Positions 10,601-20,975 of a stretch of 64,000 nt of DNA are shown one piece after another. Positions within the stretch are counted from its first letter, which is position 1, and each line of letters starts with the position of its first letter. The position numbers and the translations under genes are program-made. The notes under the pieces were generated by a model. That model worked only from the letters and a program-made list of their open reading frames with translations, searched no databases and was not told the origin of the DNA. The stretch comes from Oxalobacteraceae bacterium. GTDB taxonomy: Bacteria > Pseudomonadota > Gammaproteobacteria > Burkholderiales > Burkholderiaceae_D. The DNA lies in contig CANFLV010000002.1 in assembly GCA_947448025.1 (NCBI GenBank), positions 62,001-126,000 of the forward strand, written 5' to 3'.

Positions 10601-13600
10601 AAGCCGAATGCCGGTGCAGTGACGTTTGCCAGTGGCACTGCTGCCACGAAAGCGACGGTGTCGTCTGTGAATAGCCTCGTCGGCGCCTTGTCTGGCGACA
10701 CAGTCGGCAGTGGCGGCGTGACCCTGCTCAGTAATGGCAATTATGTCGTCAGCTCGCCGAACTGGAGCAATGGCTCGGCCAATCCCGCAGCCGGCGCGGT
10801 CACATGGGGAAGCTCGACAACGGCACTGAAGGGCGTAATCAGTACCACTGGCAATAGCCTGACCGGGTCGATCGCCAATGACAGCGTGGGAAGTGGCGGT
10901 ATTAAGGCACTTCTCAATGGCAATTACGTAGTGGATTCGCCCTATTGGAATAATGTTGGCGCCACCTCAACGTCATTTTTGGCTGGTGCCGTCAGCTGGA
11001 TGAACGGTAGCAGTGCCGTTAAAGGCACGGTGTCGACCCTCAATAGCCTCTATGGCACCAGCACCAATGATCGTGTCGGATACAACGGCGTAACGGTGCT
11101 TGGCAATGGCAACTATGTGGTGGGCTCACAGTATTGGGGCGCCAGCAGCGGCGCGGTGAGTTGGGGTAGTGCTTCAGTCGGTGTAAAAGGGGCCGTGAGC
11201 ACTGCTAACAGTCTCATAGGTAAACTGGACGACCAAGTGGGAAGTGGCGGCATAATTGAACTTAGTAATGGCAATTATGTGGTGAACTCCCCGCAATGGA
11301 GTGTCTCAAGCAGCACTGGCAAAGTCGGCGCGGTCACCAAGCTTACCGGGACTGGCGTCTCGAGCGGCGTCGTTTCATCCACCAATAGTTTCACTGGAAG
11401 CCAAACAAACGATGCAGTCGGCAGTGGCGGTATCACGGTACTGACCAATGGTAATTTTATCGTCCGCTCGCCTGACTGGCACCGGGGCGCGATCAGTGGC
11501 GCGGGGGCGGTGAGCTGGGTGCAATCGGGGGCCGAAGTTGGTGTCGTCTCGCTGGCCAATAGCCTTTTGGGTAGCAGCGAAAACGACAATGTCGGTAGTG
11601 GTGCCGTACGTGCTTTGTCTGACGGGCGGGCATTAGTCGCGTCGCCACTTTGGGATGCGCCTGGCGCAAGTAATGCAGGACGAGTGGATATTCTTGCCGG
11701 AAAGACGACTTTAAGTACGAATAACTTTACTTATGCCTCTAATTTCTCGGCAAGCAGCATCATTCTGACTTCAGACCTCGCTAGCTTGCTTTCTGGTGGC
11801 ACCACAGTCGCCTTGCAAGCGAATAACGACATTACCCTGCACAATAATTTCACAGGTAATGGCGGTAACCTGAGTTTGCAGGCGGGGCGCTCGGTTATCC
11901 TCAACGGCAATATCAACACCAGTGGTGGCAATCTGGAAATCAAGGCCAATGAGAGTGCCGCCAATAGTGCGTACAGGGATGCGGGACCTGCCGTCATTAG
12001 CATGGCCGCCAATACCAGTATCACAGCTACCAATCGGAATGTGACTATTGACTTGGGTAATGACGGTGGATCAACTGGCAACATTAGTTTAAGCACTATC
12101 AACGCCGGAACCATCCGCGCCATAAATAGTGGAACTGCCGCCGCTTCCGGTATCGTCTTGAACGGTACGTTGAACGCCTCTGGCAGCGGCAATAGCATCG
12201 TCCTGGCCGGTAATGTGTTTACCAATGCGACGCATCAGAATACGCTTGTAACACCCACCGGCTACTGGCGGGTCTGGTCGGTCACGCCGGAGGCGGATGA
12301 CAAGGGGGGCCTCTCTTACAACTTCAAGCAATACAACGTGAGCCAGAGCCAGGGTCAGTTGGGTCAGGGGCTAGGTAGCGGCAATGGATTTCTCCATAGC
12401 GTACAAGCCGGAATTACCCCTAATTTAATTGGTACTACTTCAAAAGTTTACGACGGCTCGAGCGTCGCAAGTCTTGACTCTACCAATTACAGCGTCACGG
12501 GTGCGCTGGATCACGATATTGTGACGCTTAATAATCCGATATCGGGAAACTACAGCGGCGCAGATGTCGGCAACACATTCGTCACAGCGACCGGTTTGGC
12601 ATTGTCCGCTCTGGATTCTACTGGACAACATCAGGTGTATGGCTACTCGCTTACTTCCCCGCAAGCCAGTGCAAGTATCGGCACCATATCCCCATTCAAA
12701 ATCCAGCTCTCCGGCGCGCGTCCCTATGACGGCAGCACCAACGTCAGTAGTAACATTCTTACGATGAATCAATTGCCGCAGGGCCAGACTTTGAAGCTGT
12801 CAGATGTGGGCACGATCGGCAGTCCAACAGTCGGTACCTATCACTTCCTGTCCAATATCGCTCTCGTAAGCAACGCTAATCCAGCCTTTGGAAATGCCGC
12901 AAATTACATTCTCGATAATGGACAGCACAGCATCACGATCAATCGTGCACCCTTGACGATTTCCAGCAATGCAACCTACAGCAAGACCTATGACGGCGGA
13001 ACGTCTGCGGCTGGCAATTTCGCCGTGGCTCTTCAAAATTCGGAACTTGCACTTGGTCAACGATTGGACGGCGGTAGCTTTTCCTTTACGGATCCAAATA
13101 AAGGCAGCAATAAGGAGGTCAGGATAGGCGACGTCAGGGTCATCAATAATTCCAATGGCTTTGACACGACAAACAATTACACCATCACCTATCAGAACAA
13201 TACATCGAGCACCATCAATCCCTTCCAGGTAAAACTCACCGGCCAGCGTACCTACGACGGCACCGCAAATGCCCCGCAGCTGACTATGAATGTCTTGCCC
13301 AACAACGAAACACTGAGCTTGTCGCCTGGTCCCGCAACAGTCGCCGGCAAGAATGTCGGCACCTATGTCAATGTGTCGGGCCTAGCGCTGGTGAGTAATC
13401 CTGTGCCCGCCCAGGGCAATGCTAATAATTACGTTCTTGCCGATGGCCAGCACAGTATCAGCATCACACAGGCAGTCCTGACATTGACGCCAACGGGTGT
13501 AACGAAAACCTATGACGGCACGACCGTGGCAGACAGTGGCAGCGTGGTGGCAGTGACGCCGACGCAGGTTTTCAATAGCGACCGGATAGATGCCTACAAT

Positions 13601-16234
13601 ATAGCATTTACCGACAAGAATGCCGGGCCCAACAAGGTGGTCCAGGCGCGTAATGCAAGGATTGTCGACATTGCCAGTACTACCGGCAATATCATCGACA
13701 GTACCGCAAACTATGTGATCACCTATGCCGACAGCACTGCCGCCATCGCGCCCCGCGTCGTCAATCTCTCAGGCAGTCGCGCTTACGATGGCTCAAGGAC
13801 ATTGAGCCCTGATAAGTTTGTGATTGGCCATTTGGTCAATGGCGAAACTCTGAGCTTGTCGGGCAGCGTGAGCGTCGCCAGCCAAGATGTCGGCCTTTAT
13901 TCAAATATCAGCGGCTTAAATTTAGGTAATGCGCCTGCCGGCAGCGACGGCCTGGCCGCTAATTACACTTTATCGGGTGGTACGCACACGGCGAGCATTA
14001 CGCCCTTCGCCGTCAACATTGCCGGTACGCGTGCCTATGACGGCACGACGGTGACCGATGGCAGCATCTTTGCAACGGCACAAAAGGTCGGCAACGAAGT
14101 CCTGAAAGTGACAGGCTCGGGCACCGTTGCGAGTAAAGACGTTGGCGCTGGCCAGACCGTCACTTCAAGCGTCAATAATCCTTTAACGCTGGCCGATGGC
14201 GTCGATGGCAGCAAGGCCAGCAATTATCTTTTAGCCAGTAGCGGAAATGTTGCCACGATCGTGCCCTACGTCGTGAGCCTCAACGGTGAACGTTCCTACG
14301 ATGGCTCGACGAGCATCGCGGCTTCCGTGCTCCAGCCCTCACTCGTCGCCGGCAAGCTCGTCAATAACGAGTCGCTGACCTTGCGCGGCAGCGGCACGGC
14401 CTTGAGCAAGGATGTCGGCCACGCCGCGCTTGTAAGTCTGGGTAGCCTGACTCTGGCCGATGACGCCAATGGTGGTCTGTCCGGCAATTACACCCTGAGC
14501 GGCGGTACTCATACGGCGACCATCAGCCAAGCTGGATTGACGCTGACGACTGATGCAGTAAGCAAGATCTACGATGGTACATTGGCGGCCAGTGGGTCGC
14601 CCGTGGTCGTTGCCGGCAGCCTGGTGACGGGCGATACGCTAAGCGGTGGCAGCTATGCTTACCTCGACAAGAATGCCGGCAGCGGCAAGAGCGTCAGTGC
14701 CAGCGGTATCACGGTCAATGATGGCAATGGCGGCGCCAATTATGCAGTCACCTACGTCAACAATACGCACAGTGTGATTACGCCCGCACCACTGACGCTG
14801 TCGACGGGCGATGTCAGCAAAGTCTATGACGGAGGATTGTCAGCAAACGGTACGCCAGTCGTCGCTGCCGGAACCTTGTTTGGCGATACGCTCAGCGGCG
14901 GCAGCTATGCTTACCTCGACAAGAATGCCGGTAGCGGCAAGAGCGTCAGCGCCAGCGCGATCACGATCAATGATGGCAATGGCGGCGCCAATTATGCAGT
15001 CAGCTACGTCAACAATACGCACAGTATGATTACACCCGCGCCACTGACGCTGTCGAGCAGTGACGTCAACAAGGTGTTTGATGGCGGACTGGCGGCGAAT
15101 GGCACACCGGTCGTCACTAGCGGGACTTTGTTCGGCGATACTCTCAGCGGTGGCAGCTATGCCTATCTCGATAAGAATGCCGGCAGTGGCAAGAGCGTCA
15201 GCGCCAGCGCGATTACGGTCAATGATGGTAATGGCGGCGCGAATTACACGATCAGCTACGTCAATAATACGAACAGCGTCATTACGCCAGCACCACTGAC
15301 GCTGTCGACGGGCGATGTCAGTAAAGTCTATGACGGTGGCCTGGCAGCGAACGGTACGCCGGTCGTGAAAGCCGGGACTCTGTTCGGCGATACGCTTAGT
15401 GGTGGCAGCTATGCTTTCCTCGACAAGAATGCCGGCAGCGGCAAGAGCGTCAGCGCCAGTGCGATTACGGTCAATGATGGCAATGGCGGCGGCAATTACG
15501 CCGTCAGCTATGTCAACAATACGAGCAGCGTCATTACGCCAGCGCCGCTGACGTTGTCCACAGCCGATGTCAATAAGGTGTATGACGGTGGACTGTCGGC
15601 GCACGGCACGCCAGTCGTCACTGGCGGGACTTTGTTCGGCGATACGCTTAGCGGTGGCACGTATGCGTATCTTGACAAGAATGCCGGTAGCGAAAAGAGT
15701 GTCAGCGCCGGTGCAATCACGGTTAATGATGGCAATGGCGGCGCCAATTATGCAGTCACCTACGTCAACAATACACACAGTGTGATTACGCCCGCGCCAC
15801 TGACGCTGTCGACAGTGACAGTGAATAAACTCTATGACGGCAATGTCTCGGCTGCCGGCGCGCCATTGCTTGTCAGCGGCACGCTGTACGACGGCGATAC
15901 GATCAGCGGCGGTAGTTTCGCCTTCACGGACAGGTATGTCGGTAGCAACAAGACGGTGCTCGTTAGCGATATCCATGTCAACGACGCTAACGGCGGTGCG
16001 AACTACAGCGTGGGCTATCTCAATGACACTGCCAGTAGCATTAGCGCTTCGCCGCAGGTAATTGCCGCCTCGGAACAAGCCGGTGCCATCGTGGCCTCGA
16101 CATTGCTGAATACCAAATCGCCTGGCGCTGACCGTCGCTGCATCCTCGACCAGTCAAAATGTATCGCAGCACTGTCGGGATTACCGCTCACGATCAGTGG
16201 CGCCGGCATGAAATTGCCGGAAGCGTTGAAATGA
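7688..16234 (+). CDS. giant two-partner secretion exoprotein (TpsA, filamentous haemagglutinin type)
   Basis: A 2848-residue secreted adhesin-like protein. Residues 1-55 form an extended signal peptide (MNHVYRIIWSDATNTF, then a hydrophobic stretch ending ANALA). Residues ~56-310 are the TPS haemagglutination domain with NPNGVLFG, needed for recognition by TpsB. Next come a short beta-helical region and a DPKNIEIV junction. About twelve ~60-residue repeats follow (bases 9532-11700), then about fourteen YDG/MBG-type repeats (12412-16050). The protein ends in a short tail with two cysteines six residues apart. ATG at 7688 has GAGAAG upstream. It sits right after tpsB, so co-expression is expected. 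Known relatives are surface adhesins or biofilm matrix proteins; the binding target is unknown. No toxin domain is visible at the C-terminus, so a contact-inhibition (CdiA) role is unlikely. Confidence 0.93.
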   Translation: MNHVYRIIWSDATNTFIAVAETAGCRGKRSLGKRARALRALALATSLIAGANALASPTGGTVSAGQGSIVSSGAVTTINQTTPKMAINWQGFNVAAGETVNFVQPGSSAVALNRVLGTDGTQILGKLNANGQVFILNPNGVLFGKNAQVSVGALVASTLQMSDSDFMTGKMTFSGQGGAVTNYGKITATDGGYVALLGGKVSNAGTIVAKMGGVALGAGEQVTLDFSGDGLLKMAVDRGLADALTRNSGLIQADSGSVIMSAKSADELRASVVNNDGVIQARSLENHGGVIRLSGTQILNSGTLDAAGSGSANGGSIAVDASYAMQNSGSLNVSGAQGGSIKVNTHNLIDMGQYDASGSVQGGSVMIVADNHMEQTTAATLKADGGEGSGGTIRIFAAHDAWLSGSASANGRTGGEIAVTSADLVMAGANVRATGQDSGGRIRIGGGWQGGDADLRNAGQTRLVDTHLDVSATDKGNGGTAVVWSDNSTLFGGQIDARGGATGGDGGKVEVSSHGQLGFGGNVDTAAPKGRSGQLLLDPKNIEIVDSVSGMMILPLAGFVPAADVQFGGASIVEVPLSNAMLIASPHEKYLTTGDNGGAVRLYNSTTGALYGTLSGTSAGDQVGSGGITALNTGVVNGNYNYIVSSPMWSNPDGNAKVGAVTWLGSGLTLPASISTSNSLIGSTTNDQVGSGGIVVSTYANSLGNYLVKSPLWSSAGTSQRVGAVSLGSGTSGIIGIVSNSSIPNGGNSLSGSTTDDQVGSGDVTFLPSGNYVVSSPSWHYVSNGVTKSNAGAVTYMQASAPSGVVGAVNSLFGTTQGDQVGSGGITVLGNSNYLVSSPNWSISNGNANVGAVSFGSSAGVKGIVDSSNTANGNSLTGSTAGDMVSSGGIEKLTNGNFVVMSPNWGNGTANSKAGAVTWGGSTTVLTGVVSATGNSLTGSNRNDQVGSDGIEALTNGNYVVVSPHWANGTAKPNAGAVTFASGTAATKATVSSVNSLVGALSGDTVGSGGVTLLSNGNYVVSSPNWSNGSANPAAGAVTWGSSTTALKGVISTTGNSLTGSIANDSVGSGGIKALLNGNYVVDSPYWNNVGATSTSFLAGAVSWMNGSSAVKGTVSTLNSLYGTSTNDRVGYNGVTVLGNGNYVVGSQYWGASSGAVSWGSASVGVKGAVSTANSLIGKLDDQVGSGGIIELSNGNYVVNSPQWSVSSSTGKVGAVTKLTGTGVSSGVVSSTNSFTGSQTNDAVGSGGITVLTNGNFIVRSPDWHRGAISGAGAVSWVQSGAEVGVVSLANSLLGSSENDNVGSGAVRALSDGRALVASPLWDAPGASNAGRVDILAGKTTLSTNNFTYASNFSASSIILTSDLASLLSGGTTVALQANNDITLHNNFTGNGGNLSLQAGRSVILNGNINTSGGNLEIKANESAANSAYRDAGPAVISMAANTSITATNRNVTIDLGNDGGSTGNISLSTINAGTIRAINSGTAAASGIVLNGTLNASGSGNSIVLAGNVFTNATHQNTLVTPTGYWRVWSVTPEADDKGGLSYNFKQYNVSQSQGQLGQGLGSGNGFLHSVQAGITPNLIGTTSKVYDGSSVASLDSTNYSVTGALDHDIVTLNNPISGNYSGADVGNTFVTATGLALSALDSTGQHQVYGYSLTSPQASASIGTISPFKIQLSGARPYDGSTNVSSNILTMNQLPQGQTLKLSDVGTIGSPTVGTYHFLSNIALVSNANPAFGNAANYILDNGQHSITINRAPLTISSNATYSKTYDGGTSAAGNFAVALQNSELALGQRLDGGSFSFTDPNKGSNKEVRIGDVRVINNSNGFDTTNNYTITYQNNTSSTINPFQVKLTGQRTYDGTANAPQLTMNVLPNNETLSLSPGPATVAGKNVGTYVNVSGLALVSNPVPAQGNANNYVLADGQHSISITQAVLTLTPTGVTKTYDGTTVADSGSVVAVTPTQVFNSDRIDAYNIAFTDKNAGPNKVVQARNARIVDIASTTGNIIDSTANYVITYADSTAAIAPRVVNLSGSRAYDGSRTLSPDKFVIGHLVNGETLSLSGSVSVASQDVGLYSNISGLNLGNAPAGSDGLAANYTLSGGTHTASITPFAVNIAGTRAYDGTTVTDGSIFATAQKVGNEVLKVTGSGTVASKDVGAGQTVTSSVNNPLTLADGVDGSKASNYLLASSGNVATIVPYVVSLNGERSYDGSTSIAASVLQPSLVAGKLVNNESLTLRGSGTALSKDVGHAALVSLGSLTLADDANGGLSGNYTLSGGTHTATISQAGLTLTTDAVSKIYDGTLAASGSPVVVAGSLVTGDTLSGGSYAYLDKNAGSGKSVSASGITVNDGNGGANYAVTYVNNTHSVITPAPLTLSTGDVSKVYDGGLSANGTPVVAAGTLFGDTLSGGSYAYLDKNAGSGKSVSASAITINDGNGGANYAVSYVNNTHSMITPAPLTLSSSDVNKVFDGGLAANGTPVVTSGTLFGDTLSGGSYAYLDKNAGSGKSVSASAITVNDGNGGANYTISYVNNTNSVITPAPLTLSTGDVSKVYDGGLAANGTPVVKAGTLFGDTLSGGSYAFLDKNAGSGKSVSASAITVNDGNGGGNYAVSYVNNTSSVITPAPLTLSTADVNKVYDGGLSAHGTPVVTGGTLFGDTLSGGTYAYLDKNAGSEKSVSAGAITVNDGNGGANYAVTYVNNTHSVITPAPLTLSTVTVNKLYDGNVSAAGAPLLVSGTLYDGDTISGGSFAFTDRYVGSNKTVLVSDIHVNDANGGANYSVGYLNDTASSISASPQVIAASEQAGAIVASTLLNTKSPGADRRCILDQSKCIAALSGLPLTISGAGMKLPEALK
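9532..11700 (+). repeat. array of about 12 protein repeats of ~60 residues in TpsA
   Basis: Each unit reads roughly D-x-VGSGGI-x-x-L-x-NGNYVVSSPxW, then AGAVTW, then G-x-VS and NSLxGS. Twelve copies can be counted, with a half copy (TTGDNGGAVRLYNSTTGALYG) before the first. Copies have diverged at the DNA level. Similar repeats of unknown function are known in other filamentous-haemagglutinin-like proteins; a beta-propeller-like fold is an inference from the SPxW/GAV rhythm. Confidence 0.85.
12412..16050 (+). repeat. YDG/MBG-type repeat array in TpsA
   Basis: Fourteen copies of an 80-110-residue unit marked by a YDG core (KVYDGSS, KTYDGGT, RAYDGTT and so on) and ending in a beta strand with NYxxxY. 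YDG and MBG domains are common Ig-like stalk modules of large bacterial adhesins. The first eight copies are diverse; the last six are close relatives. Confidence 0.85.
14570..15833 (+). repeat. near-identical 252-bp tandem repeats within tpsA
   Basis: The YDG core codon recurs at 14570, 14825, 15077, 15329, 15581 and 15833: one step of 255 and four of exactly 252 bases (84 codons). Long stretches such as the segment coding LDKNAGSGKSVSAS are almost unchanged between copies, so this block can change length by recombination or slippage. Confidence 0.92.
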
Positions 16235-16240
16235 GGGAGG

Positions 16241-16271
16241 CGGTCATGGACTGGATGCTGTTCCATGACCG
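16241..16271 (+). terminator. perfect 10-bp hairpin after tpsA
   Basis: CGGTCATGGA (16241-16250) pairs perfectly with TCCATGACCG (16262-16271) over an 11-base loop, seven bases after the tpsA stop. No T-run follows, so termination would be partial or factor-dependent, or the stem may protect the mRNA end before the downstream secreted-protein gene. Confidence 0.45.
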
Positions 16272-16379
16272 TCAGTTGAAAGCCGTAAAGTTTGCGTAAC
16301 ATCCAATCACGGTAATCGAACTTAGTGCACGCTATGTCAGCGTGATGCATGGGTGACAATTTGATGAGGAGGCCGAAAC

Positions 16380-18760
<2,381 letters not shown>

Positions 18761-18781
18761 TCATTCATCAGGAAATAGATC

Positions 18782-20032
18782 ATGACCATTTCAATTGACG
18801 ACATCCGCATCAATGGCGAACGCCTATGGGATTCCCTGATGACGCTGGCTCAAATCGGCGCCACGCCCAAGGGCGGCGTCTGCCGTCTCGCGCTGACCGA
18901 GCTCGATAAACAGGGCCGCGACCTCGTCACGGGCTGGGCGCGTGAGGCTGGCATGACCGTCACCATCGACAAAATCGGCAATGGCTTCATGCGCCGTGCC
19001 GGGCGCAATAACAGCCTGCCGCCGATCATGACCGGCAGCCATATCGATACCCAGCCGACCGGCGGTAAATTCGATGGCAATTATGGCGTCCTGGCCGGCA
19101 TCGAAGTCGTGCGTACCTTGAATGATCTGGGCATACAAACCGAAGCACCGATCGAAGTCGCTTTCTGGACCAATGAAGAGGGTTCGCGCTTCGTGCCGGT
19201 GATGATGGGCTCGGGCGTGTTCGCAAAAGCCTTCACGCTTGAGCATGCCTATGCCGCGCGCGATACCGAAGGCAAAAGCGTCAAGGAAGAACTCGAACGC
19301 ATCGGCTATATCGGCAGCGAAGAGCCGGGCGATCATCCGATTGGCGCGTATTTCGAAACGCATATCGAACAGGGCCCTGTGCTGGAAGACCACGACGTCA
19401 CCATCGGCGTGGTCCAGGGCGTACTCGGCATTCGCTGGTTCGATTGCACCGTCAGCGGCATGGAAGCACATGCGGGCCCGACGCCGATGGCATTGCGTAA
19501 GGATGCGCTGCAGGTATCGACCTATCTGATGCAGGAAGTCGTCGCCAGCGCGCTGCGTCACGCACCGCATGGTCGTGGCACGGTCGGCATGGTGCACGTG
19601 CATCCGAACAGCCGCAATGTGATTCCGGGCGAGGTGAAGTTTTCCATCGACCTGCGCAACAGTACCGATGCGCTCGTTGATACGATGGTCAATGAAGTGG
19701 TCGCCTTCGCCGCTGAGCTCAGTGAGAAATCAGGTTTGACGATCGATATTAAAATGGTGTCGAGCTATCCGGCGCAGGGCTTCCATGCCGACTGCGTCGA
19801 CGCCGTCGCGCGCGCTGCGGCCAAGCTCGGTTACAGCAATATGCCCACTGTTTCGGGCGCCGGACATGATGCGGTTTATACCGCCAAGCTTGCACCTAGC
19901 GGCATGATCTTCATCCCGTGCAAGGACGGCATCAGCCACAATGAAATCGAGGATGCCAAGCCCGAGCACATCACCGCTGGCTGCAATGTGCTGCTGCATG
20001 CGATGCTGGAGCGGGCGGTCGTGGTCGTTTAG
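18782..20032 (+). CDS. Zn-dependent N-carbamoyl amidohydrolase (beta-ureidopropionase / allantoate amidohydrolase family, M20)
   Basis: 416-residue M20-type metal hydrolase. Visible metal/catalytic blocks are TGSHIDTQPTGGKFDGNYG (His87, Asp98), the Glu pair in TNEEGSRF, ETHIEQGPVLE, and MEAHAGPTPM in the dimerisation domain. The family removes the carbamoyl group from N-carbamoyl-beta-alanine, N-carbamoyl-amino acids or allantoate, giving amino acid, CO2 and ammonia. It starts 21 bases after the dihydropyrimidinase, so the two form an operon; this makes N-carbamoyl-beta-alanine or a hydantoin-derived N-carbamoyl amino acid the likely substrate. The dihydropyrimidine dehydrogenase genes (preTA/pydA) that would complete uracil catabolism are not in the window. 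Confidence 0.93.
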   Translation: MTISIDDIRINGERLWDSLMTLAQIGATPKGGVCRLALTELDKQGRDLVTGWAREAGMTVTIDKIGNGFMRRAGRNNSLPPIMTGSHIDTQPTGGKFDGNYGVLAGIEVVRTLNDLGIQTEAPIEVAFWTNEEGSRFVPVMMGSGVFAKAFTLEHAYAARDTEGKSVKEELERIGYIGSEEPGDHPIGAYFETHIEQGPVLEDHDVTIGVVQGVLGIRWFDCTVSGMEAHAGPTPMALRKDALQVSTYLMQEVVASALRHAPHGRGTVGMVHVHPNSRNVIPGEVKFSIDLRNSTDALVDTMVNEVVAFAAELSEKSGLTIDIKMVSSYPAQGFHADCVDAVARAAAKLGYSNMPTVSGAGHDAVYTAKLAPSGMIFIPCKDGISHNEIEDAKPEHITAGCNVLLHAMLERAVVVV

Positions 20033-20167
20033 AGGGCTATGAGGGGCGCCCTACGGCCTGCGTGAGCCAAGGTAGTGCTCTCGAGTCCCCGCGTAAAGTA
20101 TCACGCAATCCCCGGCACTGACGGGCGGCAGCTGCTGGCGCTACTTGAACGCTTGTTTGAACGCTTG

Positions 20168-20932
20168 TTACAAAATAACGCAGCAGCCACTTTTTTTGAC
20201 GGTACGATCGGCGTCGGGCAGTACCCTGTACAGCGCCCGGGGTACGCTCTGCGGCAGTTTGTCGCCTACCGCTATGTAGGTTAGCGGACCCACGCGAAAA
20301 TTACCCAGGTAATCCGGGTCTGCCGGGTCGAGGATGCTGACAGCGAGATCGCTTGGACGGAATACGCGCACACGTTTTCCTTGCGCGCTCCATTGCCGCA
20401 TTTTTGCGGCAAACTGCGCATCATAATCGCGCATCTTGCAGCAGACATTGGCCCAGGGATCGATGACCCAGCCGTCCGAGCTGGACACGCTATACCCTTT
20501 GTGGCCGCCGATGGTTTCAGGGTGCTGGTCGGCGCCATCGTCGACCAGACAAAATGCATGGTCAGCAGGTGCATTGGCGCCCACGAACCACGCTGTGCCT
20601 ATCTTGTCGCGTACTACCAGATACGCCGCCGCCGCTGCCATCTCAACGCAATTTCCCGCGACTTCGAGTTGATCGAGCACTTCGAAACCGTAGCTCAGCA
20701 TATCGCCAGTGTCGAAGGCCTTGGATTCGCGCAGCGGTTTGATATTGTCCCAAGCCTTGGAGGCATTCATGTTGCGCCAGGCTATTTTCTTTTGCATGGC
20801 GGGCGTCATTTTTAAATCAGCGAAGTTCGCTGCGCTCGTGTCATAAATTTTGTTAGCGGATTTCTTCCGGCCTTTGAAGTAGGCGCGGACCGTGGCATGG
20901 ACTTCCCGCACCAGCGCTTCGTTGATCGCCAT
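20168..20932 (-). CDS. transglutaminase/papain-like-triad protein with C-terminal CaaX box (paralogue 1)
   Basis: 254 residues from the ATG at 20932 (GGGAG eight bases upstream; a GTG three codons earlier is less likely because paralogue 2 begins MAINEALV). No signal peptide or membrane helix. The central part contains GNCVEMAAAAAYL (Cys95), DHAFCLVDDG (His125) and GWVIDPWAN (Asp158), the order and spacing of the Cys-His-Asp triad in transglutaminase-like and PMT/SseI-like deamidase folds. The protein ends TVKKSGCCVIL: a perfect eukaryotic CaaX motif (CVIL) with a lysine pair before it and an extra Cys, like a Rho-family GTPase tail. Bacteria lack protein prenyltransferases, so a host-acting effector is an attractive inference. 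It lies 43 bases after paralogue 2. Not recognised as a named family; function unproven. Confidence 0.82.
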   Translation of the reverse strand: MAINEALVREVHATVRAYFKGRKKSANKIYDTSAANFADLKMTPAMQKKIAWRNMNASKAWDNIKPLRESKAFDTGDMLSYGFEVLDQLEVAGNCVEMAAAAAYLVVRDKIGTAWFVGANAPADHAFCLVDDGADQHPETIGGHKGYSVSSSDGWVIDPWANVCCKMRDYDAQFAAKMRQWSAQGKRVRVFRPSDLAVSILDPADPDYLGNFRVGPLTYIAVGDKLPQSVPRALYRVLPDADRTVKKSGCCVIL

Positions 20933-20975
20933 TATTGACACTCCCTTGAGCGAAAGTTATTGCAGTTTGCGCGGC

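Noticed and set aside
14840..16078. 412-codon leftward frame opposite the end of tpsA
   Set aside because: It mirrors the 252-bp repeats of the sense gene and shows periodic Ile/Ala/Arg text without a start site; antisense shadow.
7688..16234. CdiA-like contact-dependent inhibition toxin
   Set aside because: The C-terminus is a repeat stalk followed by a short Cys-pair tail; there is no toxin domain and no small immunity gene behind it.
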